DNA of 64,000 nt from Prunus persica. Taxonomy: Eukaryota > Streptophyta > Magnoliopsida > Rosales > Rosaceae. Under the pieces are notes generated by a model, which searched no databases, was not told the origin of the DNA, and was given only the letters and a program-made list of their open reading frames with translations. The DNA lies in contig NC_034013.1 in the NCBI RefSeq assembly GCF_000346465.2, positions 14,638,486-14,702,485 on the forward strand, given 5' to 3'. The translations under genes and the position numbers were made by a program. Position 1 is the stretch's first letter. Each line of letters starts with the position of its first letter. Of this stretch, positions 23,573 to 36,968 are shown piece by piece.

Positions 23573-24010
23573 ATGACAGACCTGCAATCGAGTGAATGGC
23601 TCAGAAATCTCATGGATGATGGTGTAGACCATCTTTTGAATGTACAATGGCTCATAGATTTCATGCCTACTCAACATATTTTTGACGAAGCAATATCATT
23701 ACCAGATATGGTCGAATTTTCTCTCGTCATGCCTTCCTTAGATTACCAACAAGATTTTAACTTGAATTTGAGACCAAAGCCTGCATCCCAAGCATCGGTT
23801 GAGGCCTTGGAGAAGTTGGTGTTTGATGTTGGGGTGCATGGATCGAGTGAGAGTGAGAGCTTTTGTGTGGTTTGCTTGGAAAATATGTTGAGTGGGGATC
23901 GAGTCACTCGCATGCCATGCTCTCATATATTTCATGGAGACTGCATTGTTGAGTGGTTGAAACAAGGTCATATTTGCCCTTTGTGCAGGTTCGAGTTGCC
24001 ACAAAATTAA
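23573..24010 (+). CDS. Small RING-H2 finger protein (putative E3 ubiquitin ligase)
   Basis: This is an intronless gene of 145 residues. The RING domain lies near the C terminus (about residues 97-141): CVVCLENML, then MPCSHIFHGDC, then HICPLCRFELP. The Cys/His spacing is C-x2-C-x14-C-x1-H-x2-H-x2-C-x10-C-x2-C, the RING-H2 order that binds two zinc ions and recruits an E2 enzyme; E3 ligase activity is inferred from the family. The N-terminal half has no recognised domain and no signal peptide or membrane segment. An in-frame TTG at 23552 is not used; the first ATG at 23573 follows the TATA-like box. The absence of introns is common for plant RING-H2 genes of this size. Substrates are unknown. 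Confidence 0.88.
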   Translation: MTDLQSSEWLRNLMDDGVDHLLNVQWLIDFMPTQHIFDEAISLPDMVEFSLVMPSLDYQQDFNLNLRPKPASQASVEALEKLVFDVGVHGSSESESFCVVCLENMLSGDRVTRMPCSHIFHGDCIVEWLKQGHICPLCRFELPQN

Positions 24011-25067
24011 TTAATGACAGAACACAATTGATTTAATCCATAATTCCGAGACTCTTCAAAATCTTTACATTGTAAGACAATTATGATGTTTATATTATAT
24101 GTTCCTATGTGATTGATTTTTGTTGAGAAGAATTGTTTTTTCAATTCAAACTTTGCTCCATTAAAGGTAAAAAAACCCTTCATTACATGTAAGTTTCTCA
24201 TTTTAAAACACTTTTCGCAAACACGTCATCAGCTAAAAAGATTAAACAAACAACTATGCATAATTTTCAAATTGAACTTATGGATTATTTGTGCTTGTTT
24301 ATGTACTTGGACAACGCATACTCAAATTGAATGAAAATTTGGATTGTACTCCGATCATCTAGGATTTTCTTTTGTATATATGATTGTCGAGCGGGGTCAA
24401 CAGTTGTGACCCTCCTCCTTCCCCTGTTTGGCACCCAATATCGAAACCCCAAGGAGAACTAAGACTGGTAGGTGAAATTTAGGAAGGTTGATCTCGACAG
24501 GAAAGGAAAAAATCAGGAAGGTTTATAGAAAACAAATGAGCAGGAATTATAAGACAATACAAAATATGAATCAAACGAATATATAAAAAAAAACCACAGG
24601 AAAGTCCCCGAGATTATTGCTTCAACAATAATAATGTTTTTATTTTCTTAATTACCATAGCTTAATTTTTTTCTTATTAAAAAATACAAATAAATTACAT
24701 ATGCATTAAGAACAAAAATAAAAATTCGACATTGTCACACAACTCCACCTGAAACTAAAAACCACCTTTTTATTTTTCTTCATCATCTTCTTCATCTTCA
24801 TCTTCATCTTCATCTTCAATTCAAACTTCGTTTGTCTCTCTCTGCCGACCTCCCGCCTCTTATTCAATCCTCGCTGCTACTAAATCTCAAACGCTGAACT
24901 CACTTCACAAACCGGGCTGCCATCAACTGCGGTCATTTCCGTCGGAACTCCGTCGTCCAATCGTATCAAGGTCGTCGATTCCTCCCAGGTCTACTTCTGA
25001 CTCTTCCGACTCTTATCTCTCAATTTCATCTGTAAAGAACTCGAATTTATGATTCATTGACTCTCCA
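24011..25067. other. Intergenic and 5' leader of the PX-domain gene
   Basis: No gene is recognised. A pyrimidine-rich stretch with repeated CATCTT units at about 24777-24820 probably lies in the 5' UTR or core promoter of the downstream gene. Confidence 0.5.
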
Positions 25068-26893
25068 ATGATCAATGGAGAGACGACTGCCGAGGCCGCC
25101 TCTCCCGATCCGTCCCTTTCTTTCGATCGCAAATCGGACGGTGACGGTGGCGATGCCTCGCCCCGATCGCCTCCGTCGCGGTACTCGTCGTTCGGCGAGT
25201 CCGAGTACGAGCGCTATTGTAGCGCCAACTCGGTTATGGGCACGCCGAGCATGTGCAGCACAATCACAGTATTCAATGATTTTCCGGAGCCCGAATTCGG
25301 GTCGCTAAGAAGTTCGGGTTTTGTGGACGAGAGTGGTGGTTTGGATAATTTTAGTTTGGGAGGGAGGATTGAGAGAAATCGAGAGGATCGGAGAGTTTCA
25401 GGTAGTGATAGGATTGAGTTTTGTAAGGAGGATGATAGTATTGAATGTCGGCGGAATACGAACTATGGGTCTAGTGGGTTGGAATTGTATGGCAATGAGG
25501 ATGCTCATGGAGTTGATGGTTTAGATGAATTGATGTCTTGGAAGCTTGAGAGTGGATCGTCGGTTTTAAGGGGGGGTTCACAATTGAAGTATGGTTCGGA
25601 TAATAGTGATGAAGACAGTGAAAAGGGCATGGAAGTGCAGAGAGGAGTTGCAGGAAAAGGGAAAGATAGTGCTGAATTTGAACGTGTGGTGGCCCGAGAG
25701 ACTAATGATTCGAATTGGGTTGGAACTAGTTCCCAATTTGTACCCAGGGTTGAAGAGTTTGATGGGGTAAAAATGGAGTTCTGTACTTCGGAATTTGATG
25801 GAAGAGCGATTGATAGGGAAGAAGGAACCTCATCTAGAAATGAGTACTCAGAGGATGAGGGGTCTATGTATGGTTCAGATGATGAGAAGAGTGGCTTTAG
25901 TCAACAGAGGAATGTGCACTATCATCAGCAAGCAAAACCAGAGAATGAAAATCCGTTTCTTATCAACTCATCTGTAGCCTTTGGTTCGGATGATTGGGAT
26001 GATTTTGTGCAAGAAAGCCATGGAAGTAATATAGCTTCTTTAGCTAGGAATGTGTTCCGGCACCAGATAGAACAGAAGGTTGAAACTGAAAGGAAAGTTT
26101 CAAATTCCACTTCCCTCGCTTCAGTCGAGCGTCAGAGTACATGTCAGACTGAGCAGGGAAAATATGTGACAAACGTGCCCACAGAAAGCCAACTAGTTCA
26201 GGCTGATAAGAAATTGGCAGAAAATGTTAATAGTTCCATGGTCCCTGCTAGTTCTCCAAATATTATTGAAACAGAAAGAGTAGAAGATGTGAGGGACATT
26301 CCTGTGGCCAGTTATCAAGTCCAAGCTATTGATGATCCGATTGAATTTACCGAAAGTTCTTTTACAACCCCAACTAGTTTTCAAAATGTTCAAGAACCAG
26401 AGCAAGAAGGTTCAAGAGACATTCCTTTGACCAAGAATCAAAATCCAGGTCCTGACGAAGCAGCAAAAGAAAGTCCTGATGAAAATGGTTTAAACATTAT
26501 GGATGATGGCATTTCTAATGCACATACATGTGTGAATGCTGGGGATGTCATTGGGATTGATGATGGTCAAGATTTAGAAAACAAAAATTTGGGGAATCTA
26601 AAAGTTAAACCGAATCCCCTTTCTGATATATCAACTAATCAGCTTAGCATCTATGCAACCAGACCTCCTGGAAATATGAAGGGGGAATTCCTTGTAGACG
26701 ATAAGCCAAGCATGCCGACATCAATTTTTGAAAATAAAATGAGGGAAAGTTCTGCTTCAGAAGATCTCTTTGAAAACTATCCTAAGCCCGTTAAGGTCAG
26801 TCATGCTTATTAAGTTTGTAGACTTGGTTATGTCTCATGGTGTTGTCCACAATGTGTTTTGGTAAATTAGCACGTTGACAACTGGTTGAATTG

Positions 26894-26925
<32 letters not shown>

Positions 26926-29900
26926 TGTGGGGTGGCGGTGGGGAGTTGGTTTAAACTGGTGGACTTGTGTTACTTGTAGGATAATATAACTCATAGCTAT
27001 GAGAAGGCTCCATTATTGTGGTAGGCATCAAAGTGATGATCTTTCAGATTTTGTTATCATTATTTTATATCAAGTATTCCTGTCTATATTGATCTTTGTA
27101 AATTCAAGTATTTACTAGGTTTTATGTTGTGTTCTTGTTTAGTTCTGTAAATTGCTTACCAAGACTTGTCATGGGCATGATTTGTTTACTAGTTATTGCA
27201 CCAACTACCTTTTGCAAGAGAATATCTGGTTTATGATATTGGTGGTTATGTGCTATGGCAGTCTGATTTGATCTTATCCATATAAGAATATTTGTTTGTG
27301 AAGTTGTCTCTAGCTCATTTCCTCTTTTACTAATGCTGCAGACAGATAATTTTGAGCTAAATGAATTCTACGATGAGGTTGTTAATGAGATGGAAGAAAT
27401 TCTGCTCGACTCTGCTGAGTCCCCAGGGGCAAGGTTCGCTCATGGTAACAGGATTTTACAGTCACAGCAATCTCTACCGTTAAGAGATGGTGGATCGACT
27501 GCTTCTACTTCTGGCACAGATGATGCTTACTTGTTCAATCAGAATTCATTGAGAATTGATGGGGTCGAAGTGGTAGGTGCAAGGCAGAGGAAGGGAGATG
27601 TCTCATTCAGTGAAAGACTGGTGGGAGTGAAGGAATATACTGTGTATATAATAAAAGTGTGGAGTGGCAAGGATCAATGGGAGGTTGAACGTCGATATCG
27701 TGATTTCTATACACTCTATCGTCGATTGAAAACATTGTTTGCTGACCATGGCTGGAATCTACCTTCTCCCTGGTCTTCTGTAGAAAAGGAATCCAGAAAG
27801 ATTTTTGGAAATGCATCTCCTGATGTTGTTGCAGAGAGAAGTGTTCTCATTCAAGAGTGTCTGCAATCCATTCTCCATTACAGGTTCTTTTCCAGTCCAC
27901 CGAGTGCATTAATATGGTTTTTGTCTCCTCAAGATTCATTTCCTAGCTCCATGGCATCAAATATGGCCGACTCTAATACTAAAAGGGCATACACTGAAAA
28001 CTTTTCCACTTTAGGAAAGACCATATCACTTATTGTTGAAATTCGACAATACAAATCTTTGAAGCAGATGCTAGAAGCACAACATTATACTTGTGCTGGA
28101 TGTCACAAGCATTTTGATGATGGAAAGACTTTGATACGGGATTTTGCACAGACATTTGGATGGGGCAAGCCTCGACTTTGTGAATATACTGGTCAATTAT
28201 TTTGCTCGTCGTGCCATACAAATGAAATTGCAATCATACCAGCAAGGGTGTTGCATAACTGGGACTTTACTCAGTATCCAGTTTCGCAGTTGGCTAAATC
28301 TTATCTGGATTCCATACATGACCAGGTAATATGAAGACTGTTGCCTTCTTTATGATTTAAATTTTGTATCTGTTATGTCAATGAATTGCGACTACATTAG
28401 TAAGCAACGTACTGATAGATTTTGTCCTAAGAACGTTCTTTGTAGCACTTTTGCTTTCGTATTTATGCTTCCACATAATATGATAATGGGAACTTTTTTT
28501 TTTCCTTTAAACTTGCCACTGTACAGGGAAAAAAGAATGAATTAAAAGGGGTTTCTAGTACCAGGTACCGTATGCAATGGTTTTTTGATACATGGACCAA
28601 ATATCTGTTGTAATTGATTCCAAGTCCATATATAATGCCATTTCCTGGTCATTTCTGTTGGGATTCCATTTGATTCCAGGCGATTATGGAAATGGTTATG
28701 TTAAGGGAGACTACACATACAATGTTAATCTTTGCACCAATCCTGTATCATAATGTAACTTATTGTACTCAACCAATTTATGGATCTATTTGTGAATTGA
28801 GATAGACACCAGCATATTTCCTCCTTTCCAGCATCATTTTGAACATTTTAAATCCAAGTTAATTTTTCATGTATTTAATGTTTCAAGTGATCTTCTGAGC
28901 CAATACCTCATGTACATGATCAACTTCGTTTTGCAGCCCATGCTTTGTGTCAGTGCTGTTAATCCATTCCTTTTCTCAAAGGTCCCAGCCTTGCTTCATG
29001 TTATGGGTGTCAGGAAGAAAATTGGCACCATGCTTCCTTATGTTCGTTGTCCATTCCGGAGGTCAATCAACAAAGGACTTGGGTCTCGGAGATATCTTCT
29101 AGAAAGCAATGATTTTTTTGCACTGAGAGACCTCATTGATCTTTCAAAAGGAGCCTTTGCAGGTTAGCTTCTAATCACAAGCTTTATCTTCATGCATGTG
29201 TGCCATACTGGACTTTTTGTTATTATGAAAATAAAATAGATTACTTGATATGCATGTTTGTGTGTGTGTGTGTGTGTATCTTTTCTGAAGGCTGACGTAC
29301 TATTTTTGTGGCAGTGCTCCCTGTGATAGTTGAAACTGTCTCAAGGAAAATTCTGGGCCACATAACTGAGCAGTGTCTCATATGCTGTGATGTGGGAGTC
29401 CCCTGTGGTGCACGACAAGCATGCAATGACCCTTCATCTCTCATTTTCCCTTTTCAGGTGGGCATCTGTAATTCTGTTGTACAATTGTGGTTCCTGTTCA
29501 CATGGCTAATAAGATTTTTTTTCTTCTGGCTTTTATTATTGATCTTATGTGTTCCCAAAATATTTATTGCATCAATTGGAGAACCAGATTTTGGCCATCA
29601 AATTAGCGGGCACCACACTACTCGGCTTTATATCTTTCCATTTTTACCATCAATTGAATCAAGCACTTAGTTTCCGTAACCCTACCCTAAAACGATATCC
29701 TATGGGCTTATAGGTTTCCTTTTGAAATGAATAGCATATGTCTCACAATGTTTGATATTTTTGTAACCAAAGGAAATATCTCCTCATTCTGCAAATCATG
29801 TGAGCATTTTGTATCCTTTACTAGGAAACCTTGAATTCCTTATATTGTATTGATGAATTAATAAGTATAGTTGCTGCAATCTGACTGTAAAAGTTATTGG

Positions 29901-30203
29901 CAGGAGGATGAGATTGAAAGGTGTCCATCTTGTGAATCAGTATTCCACAAGCATTGCTTCAGAAAGCTCATGGACTGCATGTGCGGGGCACACCTTAGGG
30001 TGGACGAGCCGGCACAACTCATTAAGAGGGCAACCTCTGGGGTTGGTGCTGAGATCAGTGGGCTTCTAGACTTGTTTGGAGGAGGGTCGAGTTCTGGATT
30101 ACTCTCTGGCATATTTTCGAAGGTGAAGCCAGAGAAGCCAAGGGAGCATAAAGACGGTGACAATGTGATTTTAATGGGTTCTTTCCCCAGCACTTCCTTA
30201 TAA
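25068..30203 (+). CDS. PX-domain protein with C-terminal Cys-rich DUF4206-type region
   Basis: This is a large cytosolic protein expected to bind phosphoinositides on endosomal membranes. Five exons join in phase: 25068-26795, 27342-28325, 28937-29162, 29315-29457 and 29904-30203, giving 1126 residues. Residues 1-660 are acidic, Ser/Glu-rich and probably disordered (YSEDEGSMYGSDDEKSGF; FGSDDWDDF). The PX domain is at about 665-775, with the lipid-contact pattern VERRYRDFYTLYRRLK and a Pro-containing loop (NLPSPWSS). From about 835 comes a zinc-ribbon-like region (CAGCHKHF, CEYTGQLFCSSCH), and in the last exons CPSCESVFHKHCFRKL, matching the DUF4206/Rubicon-homology type of cysteine-rich module. 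From family knowledge this architecture is shared with plant PX proteins such as At3g48195. Exon 1 alone encodes half of the protein. Intron 1 contains a GT repeat. Confidence 0.92.
26899..26925. repeat. (GT)n microsatellite in intron 1 of the PX gene
   Basis: This is a dinucleotide GT tract in an intron. A second, shorter GT tract (about 29261-29278) lies in intron 3 of the same gene. Confidence 0.9.
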
Positions 30204-30906
30204 TTCTTCTGTATCTGCAGTGTATCGTATATGCATTTTGGCTTGATTTGGAATGTAGAAACTTCATTCATTGCACCTTTTGATGTTAAATAATCAAAAC
30301 TGGACATCCCAACTTTGTTGTAGCTAAATTCTTAAGGTTGGGCAAGAATATATTCTTTTTGGCTGGCCCCTTTTTGTAATGTAGATGCTAGTCAATATAA
30401 GTGCTCTCTTTCATTTGCTTGCTATCTGACTTCTTGATTATGAATGTACATCTCAACTCTTTGATTGTTTGTGACTTAAAAGTTTGAATTCCCTTGGAAT
30501 GAGAATACCAATAAAAGATTGTTGGTGGTATCAACTTAGTGGGAAATTAATAAAAAGTAGATATAAACAGTCTATATTGAATAATAGAATAATTTTAGAT
30601 TAGGAATGAGAATATCTGTAATGAACTTTTTTCTGATGTCTGTGTATATGCAGTTGCAAGTTGCAACTTTATAAGTATGCCACTGTTAGGGAAATGCTTG
30701 AGCATCCAAAACTTAATTTCCAAACTACATTTTCCTTTAAATCTGTTGAAGGCATGGATCCCCATAATTCTAAAATCTGATCTCTGTCCTTCTGCGTGCT
30801 CTCCTTCTACAAAGAATTATAGCAGTAAGCTTTTTTCTTTCTTTCTGGATCCTGTACTCTATAGGGTGTCCGGCTTCAGCTACGTACTCTTGCATCGCAG
30901 CCCGAG
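30204..30906. other. Convergent 3' flanks of the PX and membrane-protein genes
   Basis: No coding sequence is supported. The segment holds the 3' UTR of the PX gene and, towards the right, the 3' UTR of the minus-strand membrane-protein gene. Confidence 0.5.
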
Positions 30907-32829
30907 TTATCTCCCACATTGATAAGATTCAGGGAACCGTGTTGAATACAGTTGATGTTTCATCTTCATTATCAGAGCAAAAATGCTGTAGCATGGGATA
31001 TGCAGCAGACCCACCGACAAGTACCTTCAAATAGGGTTTGCAGTAAGAAGCAGCATATGTTAAGCAACCAACTGTCTAATTAAATACATAAACTACCATA
31101 TTTAGTTACAAGTTAATGGAAATTAGAAAATAATCAAGAGCTTAGGATGCATACCATAGTGGAACATATGGAGATGACAAGTCAAGAAATGGATAGGGCC
31201 ACCTGTTTTCGAAACACAAAAATCATCACTACAAGAATATGGCCATTATGGTTTTTGTAATATGGGAAATCAAAGAAATGATGATTTACCAAAGTTTGAA
31301 AAAAGCATGAACGAGCCACTGGAAAACTACATAGGTGACTGTCCACAGGAAGAAATATCCAATTCGGAACCAGGGAAACGGCTGAAAATCGAAAAATTTA
31401 TCAATGTTAGTCGTATATGTATTCATGAGAAGAATTGGAAACCCAAAAGTGATTTGAATTTTGAACTTGCAAACTGCAACTTACCAAGCTGTTCAAAGCG
31501 GTTTCGCCAAGCAAGAAAACAGCATTGATTGTGTGCATGTTTATAATCAGCTGTCATGAAACGGATGAAACCTGTTATTTTCTATCATAATCATAGATTA
31601 CATAAACTAATCCTGAGGTTATGGAATGATACGAAATCCAAAATAGACAGAAAAGATGAACAAAGTATTATGTGGCTAGACATGTTCTTAAAAGTCACCC
31701 AAGGTCAAGGCTGTATATGATACTCACAAAATTCAAGTTGTAATCTTTGATGGTAAGAAATGGAACGATTATGAACCAAAAGACGCAGTCTGTGAGGACG
31801 ACAGCACCCGCATTCATCTGTTTACAAGCAAAAGCATGTTCAATAAGCTAATTAAGCATTAATATGACCAACTTATGAGTTGAAGTTATAAAACATTATA
31901 CCTGGAAAATTATTTGGAAGACATAACCCCAAAAGCCAGCAGGTTGGCGAGCTTGAGGTTGTTCTACATGGGAGCCTGAGGCTTTGTCTGTGGCAGAGGT
32001 ACCGGAATTAACTCCAAGCGGAGGAGACACAAAAGTGCCTTGCTCTGTATCCACCTCAAAACTCTCAACCTTATCGCCGGCAGTTTTCTTATGGTATTGG
32101 TAACATCCCCGCATGGAGAGCAATGATCCAAGCTAGACATGGAGCAATTGAAAAAGAAATAAACAAGAAGGAAAAAGAAAATTCAAGCAGAGAAAGAGGA
32201 AGAATGATTTAGTCAATAGAGAAGGTTAAGCTCTTTGAAGCTGTAACAACTTACCCCAAAGTAAATAGTAATCAATGTAAATGTCCACCTGTCCAAAACC
32301 AAAAACATCACCAATTAGAAGCCAAGTAAAGGATTTGGTGCTGTATCTTCATATTAATTGTAATTAAGAACAAGTTTCACCATTATCAAGCATTGTAATT
32401 AACTTCATTTGCATTACCATGCAAAATCAGAGATTGGTTTCAAGAAATGACAGCTTACTGTGTGTAGAAGAGAAAAATGCCACCTCCATCCACAAAAGCT
32501 GTGATGATAAGCAGAACCAAAAGCACAAAGAAAGCAAATATTCTAAAAGCCAGAAGCCAGGCTGGGTGAATGCCTTTGAGGCACGGTCTCCAAGTTTCAT
32601 CCTCATACAAAGTTCCTGCAGATATTTCTTGCTGGGTTTCTCTGCTGCGACGCTTCGAACTACCTGGCCCTTCAAATTTGCATACGAGAATAACTGAAAG
32701 AGTCATTGAAGTCAGAACCCATATGGTACAAAGCATGACCCTCCAGTTGAACCAGTAACTTGAGGTTGTCGTATCTGCAGTCATGATTGGTTGCCAAGAA
32801 CCTTTTGGAACTCCTGTTAAAAAACTCAT
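30907..32829 (-). CDS. Multi-pass plant membrane protein of unknown function
   Basis: Eight exons on the minus strand join in phase: 32829-32459, 32288-32255, 32132-31902, 31817-31728, 31550-31485, 31381-31290, 31202-31155 and 31024-30907, giving 349 residues. There are six or seven hydrophobic segments, including MLCTIWVLTSMTLSVILVC, LAFRIFAFFVLLVLLIITAF, DCVFWFIIVPFL, GYFFLWTVTYVVFQWLVHAF and GLLHIPCYSIFALIM. A hydrophilic loop (about residues 135-200) rich in Ser/Gln/Thr separates the halves. Near the C terminus is WWPYPFLDLSSPYVPLWYL. From memory it resembles the uncharacterised Arabidopsis At1g70505/At3g27770 group, distantly related to the animal Rolling stone proteins; this is recognition without a search. 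The first ATG after the leader splice is used, and an intron in the 5' UTR (about 32870-33500) is likely. Confidence 0.88.
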
Positions 32830-34110
32830 GATGTTACTTTTACTCCCCTGTTTGTTTTCACTCACAATGAATTGGGATGCCTGGAAATTTGTTCTGAAAT
32901 CTTCAAACAATAAAAAAACAAATGGGAAATTTGAGGAAAAAAGGCAACTATAATCCCAATGAAATAATTTTTAGTGTGGTAAGTGATTAATGCTAAGAAC
33001 CCAAAAGGCAGAATATGTTTTCAAAATCAGAGCTTGAAAAAAAAAACTCAACTTTGACGCGCTTATTGCAGAAAAAAACAATCTTAGAATAAAGTAGAGG
33101 AATAAATATGATGAAAAAGTAAAGCTGAAATGCTCAAAGCAACAACCAAATGACAAACAAATTTATGAAAACCCAGATCCAGAAAGGCAGAACAGAGAGC
33201 CAAGATAAGATAGTACTGATGCAAAGAAACCACATTTAAGGGAAATGGGAAGTTCTAGACTTATAGTTATGCAGAAGAACTGGTTTTGGGTTCACATGGA
33301 AACTCAAAAAAACAAAAAAAACAAAACCCCTGTCCTATATGAACACATTAATGCTTGAGACTCAGCAGGGATTCCAAACTTTAGGTGGGTTTTTGCACAG
33401 AAAGCTACAAAACCGACATTTCTATTACAATTATTATTATAAAACAAAATGAGATAAAAGAAGTAGCTGAATTCTAAGCAAAGGAAAGGTTGATACTTAC
33501 AAGGGAAAGCAAAGAAAACGTGGTGGTGTGTTAGAGGAAGAGATGCGTTGCTTCTTTGCTATGGAGAGAAAACTAAACGACAGACTCTCAGACAGAGAGA
33601 GAGAGAGAGACAGATAGAGAGAGAGAGAGGAGAAAAGGATGGTATGCTTTGAGCATAAGGCATAAGCTTCACTTTCCCTTTCTTATATATTATTATTATC
33701 CCAACAAAATCTTGTAAACAGAGACCAAACTCCTTTGTAGTTCCATGCAAATATAAAATTACAGGGAAATGTGTGCTTTCACCCCCTTTCCTGGACAACC
33801 AAACTTTTATTATGTCTTTTTTAAGTTACCAATATTAAAACCAGACCAACCAGAGAACAATTGTCTTTGCATGTTTTTTATTGGAATTAATGCTTGAAGG
33901 TGCCTTTTGAGTCATTTAACTTCCCCAAAAAAGGAAAAAAAGCAATTGGGGTGTGGGTGGAAATCAATTAAGTTACCATGACCTGCAACAAGACCTAAGT
34001 TTGACCAATGATTTTGGACCCAGGAAGTCATGATGATTTCAATCAAAACAGATATCATGAAAATATTGGGAGTAGGAGAATTGGGACCCATTTATTTAAG
34101 GAGCTAACTT

Positions 34111-35511
34111 TGCATGGTTGATTGGAAACGTCATGGGGTCTTTAATATGCAAAGGACAATGATCATGTTAGCTTTCAGTTAAGGCATGAGATTGTTGCTG
34201 CTCATAGAACTTGCCTGTTAGACCAGAAATTCACTATGATCTTATTAGTTTTTTTTTTTTTCATGTTCTTCTGGCCTGGAAATTAATGAAATTTAATTAA
34301 TAAATAAATAATGGAAAAAGAAAAAAGAAAAAGAAAAACATTTTGTAAGCCACTGGGTGATGGGTTCCTCTGTTTTACAAAAGTAGAACCAAAATTCACC
34401 GCCCCTAGTGGCTTTATAGCTTTCATCATCAATAAAGAGAAAAAGAAAAAGACACCAACGAAAGAAAAGAGTGAGAAAATTAAAAATAAAAATAAGGGGG
34501 AAAAAAATTAACAGTGCAGATTAAAAATAATATTCCATTCAAAACGAGCAAAAGCTGCAGACCTCTTTCTTTTTACTGTTTTGCTTTTGAAGATAACGTG
34601 TTGCACAATCAGATGTAGAAGAAGACACGTTCAAACAACAGGTGTCAAAATAGCTTGTTTTGTTAAGGCGGTGACAAGTGTGGTCGCCAAGCAAGCGCAA
34701 ATGTAGGCAGACGCTACAGATTACTTGGAGAACGCGCAACAAAATTAGTGACTCTCATCTTTCTGTACGTAATGAAAAGATCAGTGACTTTTAAGAGCCC
34801 GCAAAAGGGGTTAGGGGATAGGATGTGGATATGTTGGTGTATTATTGAACCTTTTCAAGAAGACATCTAATACTAGTTTTAGTGATTAGTGTTATAATTA
34901 AGTGCTTAAAAAATTAAACTAATTGTAGACCCGACGCCTCACGACCAACACGGGCGAATTGGTTATGGTAATTGTGAACAACACTAATTAGTTTTTGAAA
35001 GATCACTAATTAGGTTGTGGAGCTAGAAATTGAAGAACAAAATTTATAATTAGGCCAAGGGAAGTGTAACTAGGGGCAAACAAAACTATTCTCCATACGT
35101 CATGGATAGATTTGTACGGAAGATTCCTCCTCCCCTTCAGTTAGTTGCAGTACCAAAAGCATGAATATATTAGCAGAAAAAATAAGGAATTGAGGTTAGT
35201 TGGTAGACAATAGGCTTTTGGCAATTCATAGCACATATATACTCTTATATTAAACTTAAAAAATAGATATTAAAAATTTATGGAAAAAAAACCAACCTAG
35301 TTTTTTTTTTCTTTCCTTATAGTGAATATTAATTCCAACCACAGAATAAAAATTATGGTAAATAACACAAATTAGAGACCCTAGTGGGGTATAGCTCAAT
35401 TGGTTCAAAACCCCTAAGCATCCATGAACGTTTGTGTGTAAACAAAACAGAACACAAATTAAAGACATAATTCTTACATATAAATGTATGTACGTATATG
35501 TATATGTGTAT

Positions 35512-35564
<53 letters not shown>

Positions 35565-36960
35565 CACCTATAATGGAAGTTTTCATATCGAGTGGGCAGA
35601 GACAATGAAGGAGAGCCCAAAATTGAGTTTGCAGCAGCTGATGAGTTATTTGCTTAAAATGAGTGACTAAAATGACAGAGAGACTCCCATTTCCTGAAGG
35701 CTCATATATAAAGTGGAGAGAAATAATTATATATATATATATATACACACGGAAGCTAGAGAGAGAGAGAGAGGGATGGAAGACTTGACATGTATATGTT
35801 TCCCTAGCTAGCTAGTCTATTAAAATGGTTAGGCTTTGGCTGTAGACATGCAATATACATGATCATGAAATAAGTGCGGAAGTTAATAATAATTGAATAT
35901 ATATAAGTTTTCTTTTATATACAAATAAATAAATAAATAAATTGGGACTTCCAGGCACTTGACTAGTGTCACTTCTGGGAAACTTCGGTCTTACACTCAA
36001 AATAATATTTGGTTAAATAAATAAAATAATAATAATAAAAAAGTAGCCTCCTGGCTAGCAATGTTAAAAAAAAAGGTGCACCCAAATGGCACAGCCTACA
36101 CGGCAAAATATTAACAAGCTCCATAAACCTTGTGCAAGTTACATGTCTATATGTAGGCTCGTCTGACTATTGGTTAATATTGTCCAATCCATTTTCACCT
36201 GCCATAATTTTGAATGGTAATCTCCACCGTTTGCTTCAAAAGGGCACATGAGCTTTTCCAAAGCCAGTAAATTGCAAGGTTACTTTTTTGGGGCCTCAAA
36301 GGTCATGGATCACTATGAACTACAGCTGTAATTTCCTAAAGAAATTTATCTACCTTCAGCTAGAAGATTTGTTTATAGCAAGAACGTTACATAAAGCTCG
36401 AGGGGGGAGTCGAGTAAATCGATCTTTGCTTATATATGACACCATAGAAAGAAGGGAAGTGTGTTGTTCATTTGATAGGGGTGAGCTTTCAACACAACAC
36501 CGTCCAATACAAAAATTAACAGATTAGGGTTAACTACACGTACCCGAGGGGCCGAGACCAATACAAAATATTACATTTTAATGATTATCTGAATTGATAT
36601 TGCACAAAGAAAGAAAGAAAAAAAGAATCAGATTTTCTTTTCGTTGTTATCTTTTTCGATTCGTCATCCTACATTTCATCGAACATACTCGGTATCTTCG
36701 AAAGATAATAGGATATATGCCCAAAAGTAGGACGTATCAATCAAGTCTGCATGTGGAATGTGAGCATGCGATACAAACAGAACTAGGTAGCATCTCAAGA
36801 TTCTATCTAATCATTTAAATGCACTGTTGGAAGAAATTTGAAAAACTTTCAATTGAAATATAACATTTTTCATTGTTCGGGCTATGGTTAAGCATCATTC
36901 CTTAGGATATATATGACATATAATCTGCAATTGAAAAGACTATGATAATTGCATAAGCCA
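34111..36960. repeat. Tandem segmental duplication, left unit
   Basis: This segment and 36969-39535 share five homology blocks in the same order: 34111-34250 with 36969-37130; about 35440-35560 with 37360-37450; about 36095-36130 with 37484-37515; 36352-36692 with 37653-38047; and 36717-36960 with 39275-39535. Between the last two blocks the left unit has about 25 bases where the right unit has about 1.2 kb, including the terminal exon of the UVR-ApaG gene. Divergence is substantial, so the event is old. Confidence 0.75.
35515..35561. repeat. (GA)n microsatellite
   Basis: This is a long GA dinucleotide run, about 46 bases. The counterpart in the other duplication unit at about 37432-37450 is shorter, so the tract has changed length since the duplication. 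Confidence 0.95.
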
Positions 36961-36968
36961 CATCAAGA

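Noticed and set aside
30677..30922. Plus-strand frame of 81 codons
   Set aside because: It overlaps the antisense of the last exon and 3' UTR of the membrane-protein gene and has no family match.
35382..35415. tRNA-like box A (TAGCTCAATTGG) followed by a weak box B-like GGTTCAAAACCC
   Set aside because: The two boxes overlap too closely and no cloverleaf can be drawn; at best it is a SINE fragment, which cannot be supported without a repeat library.
35256..35748. Open frames across the GA/CT repeat with Ser-Leu or Arg-Glu runs
   Set aside because: They are produced by translation of the simple repeat and lack any family similarity or gene structure.
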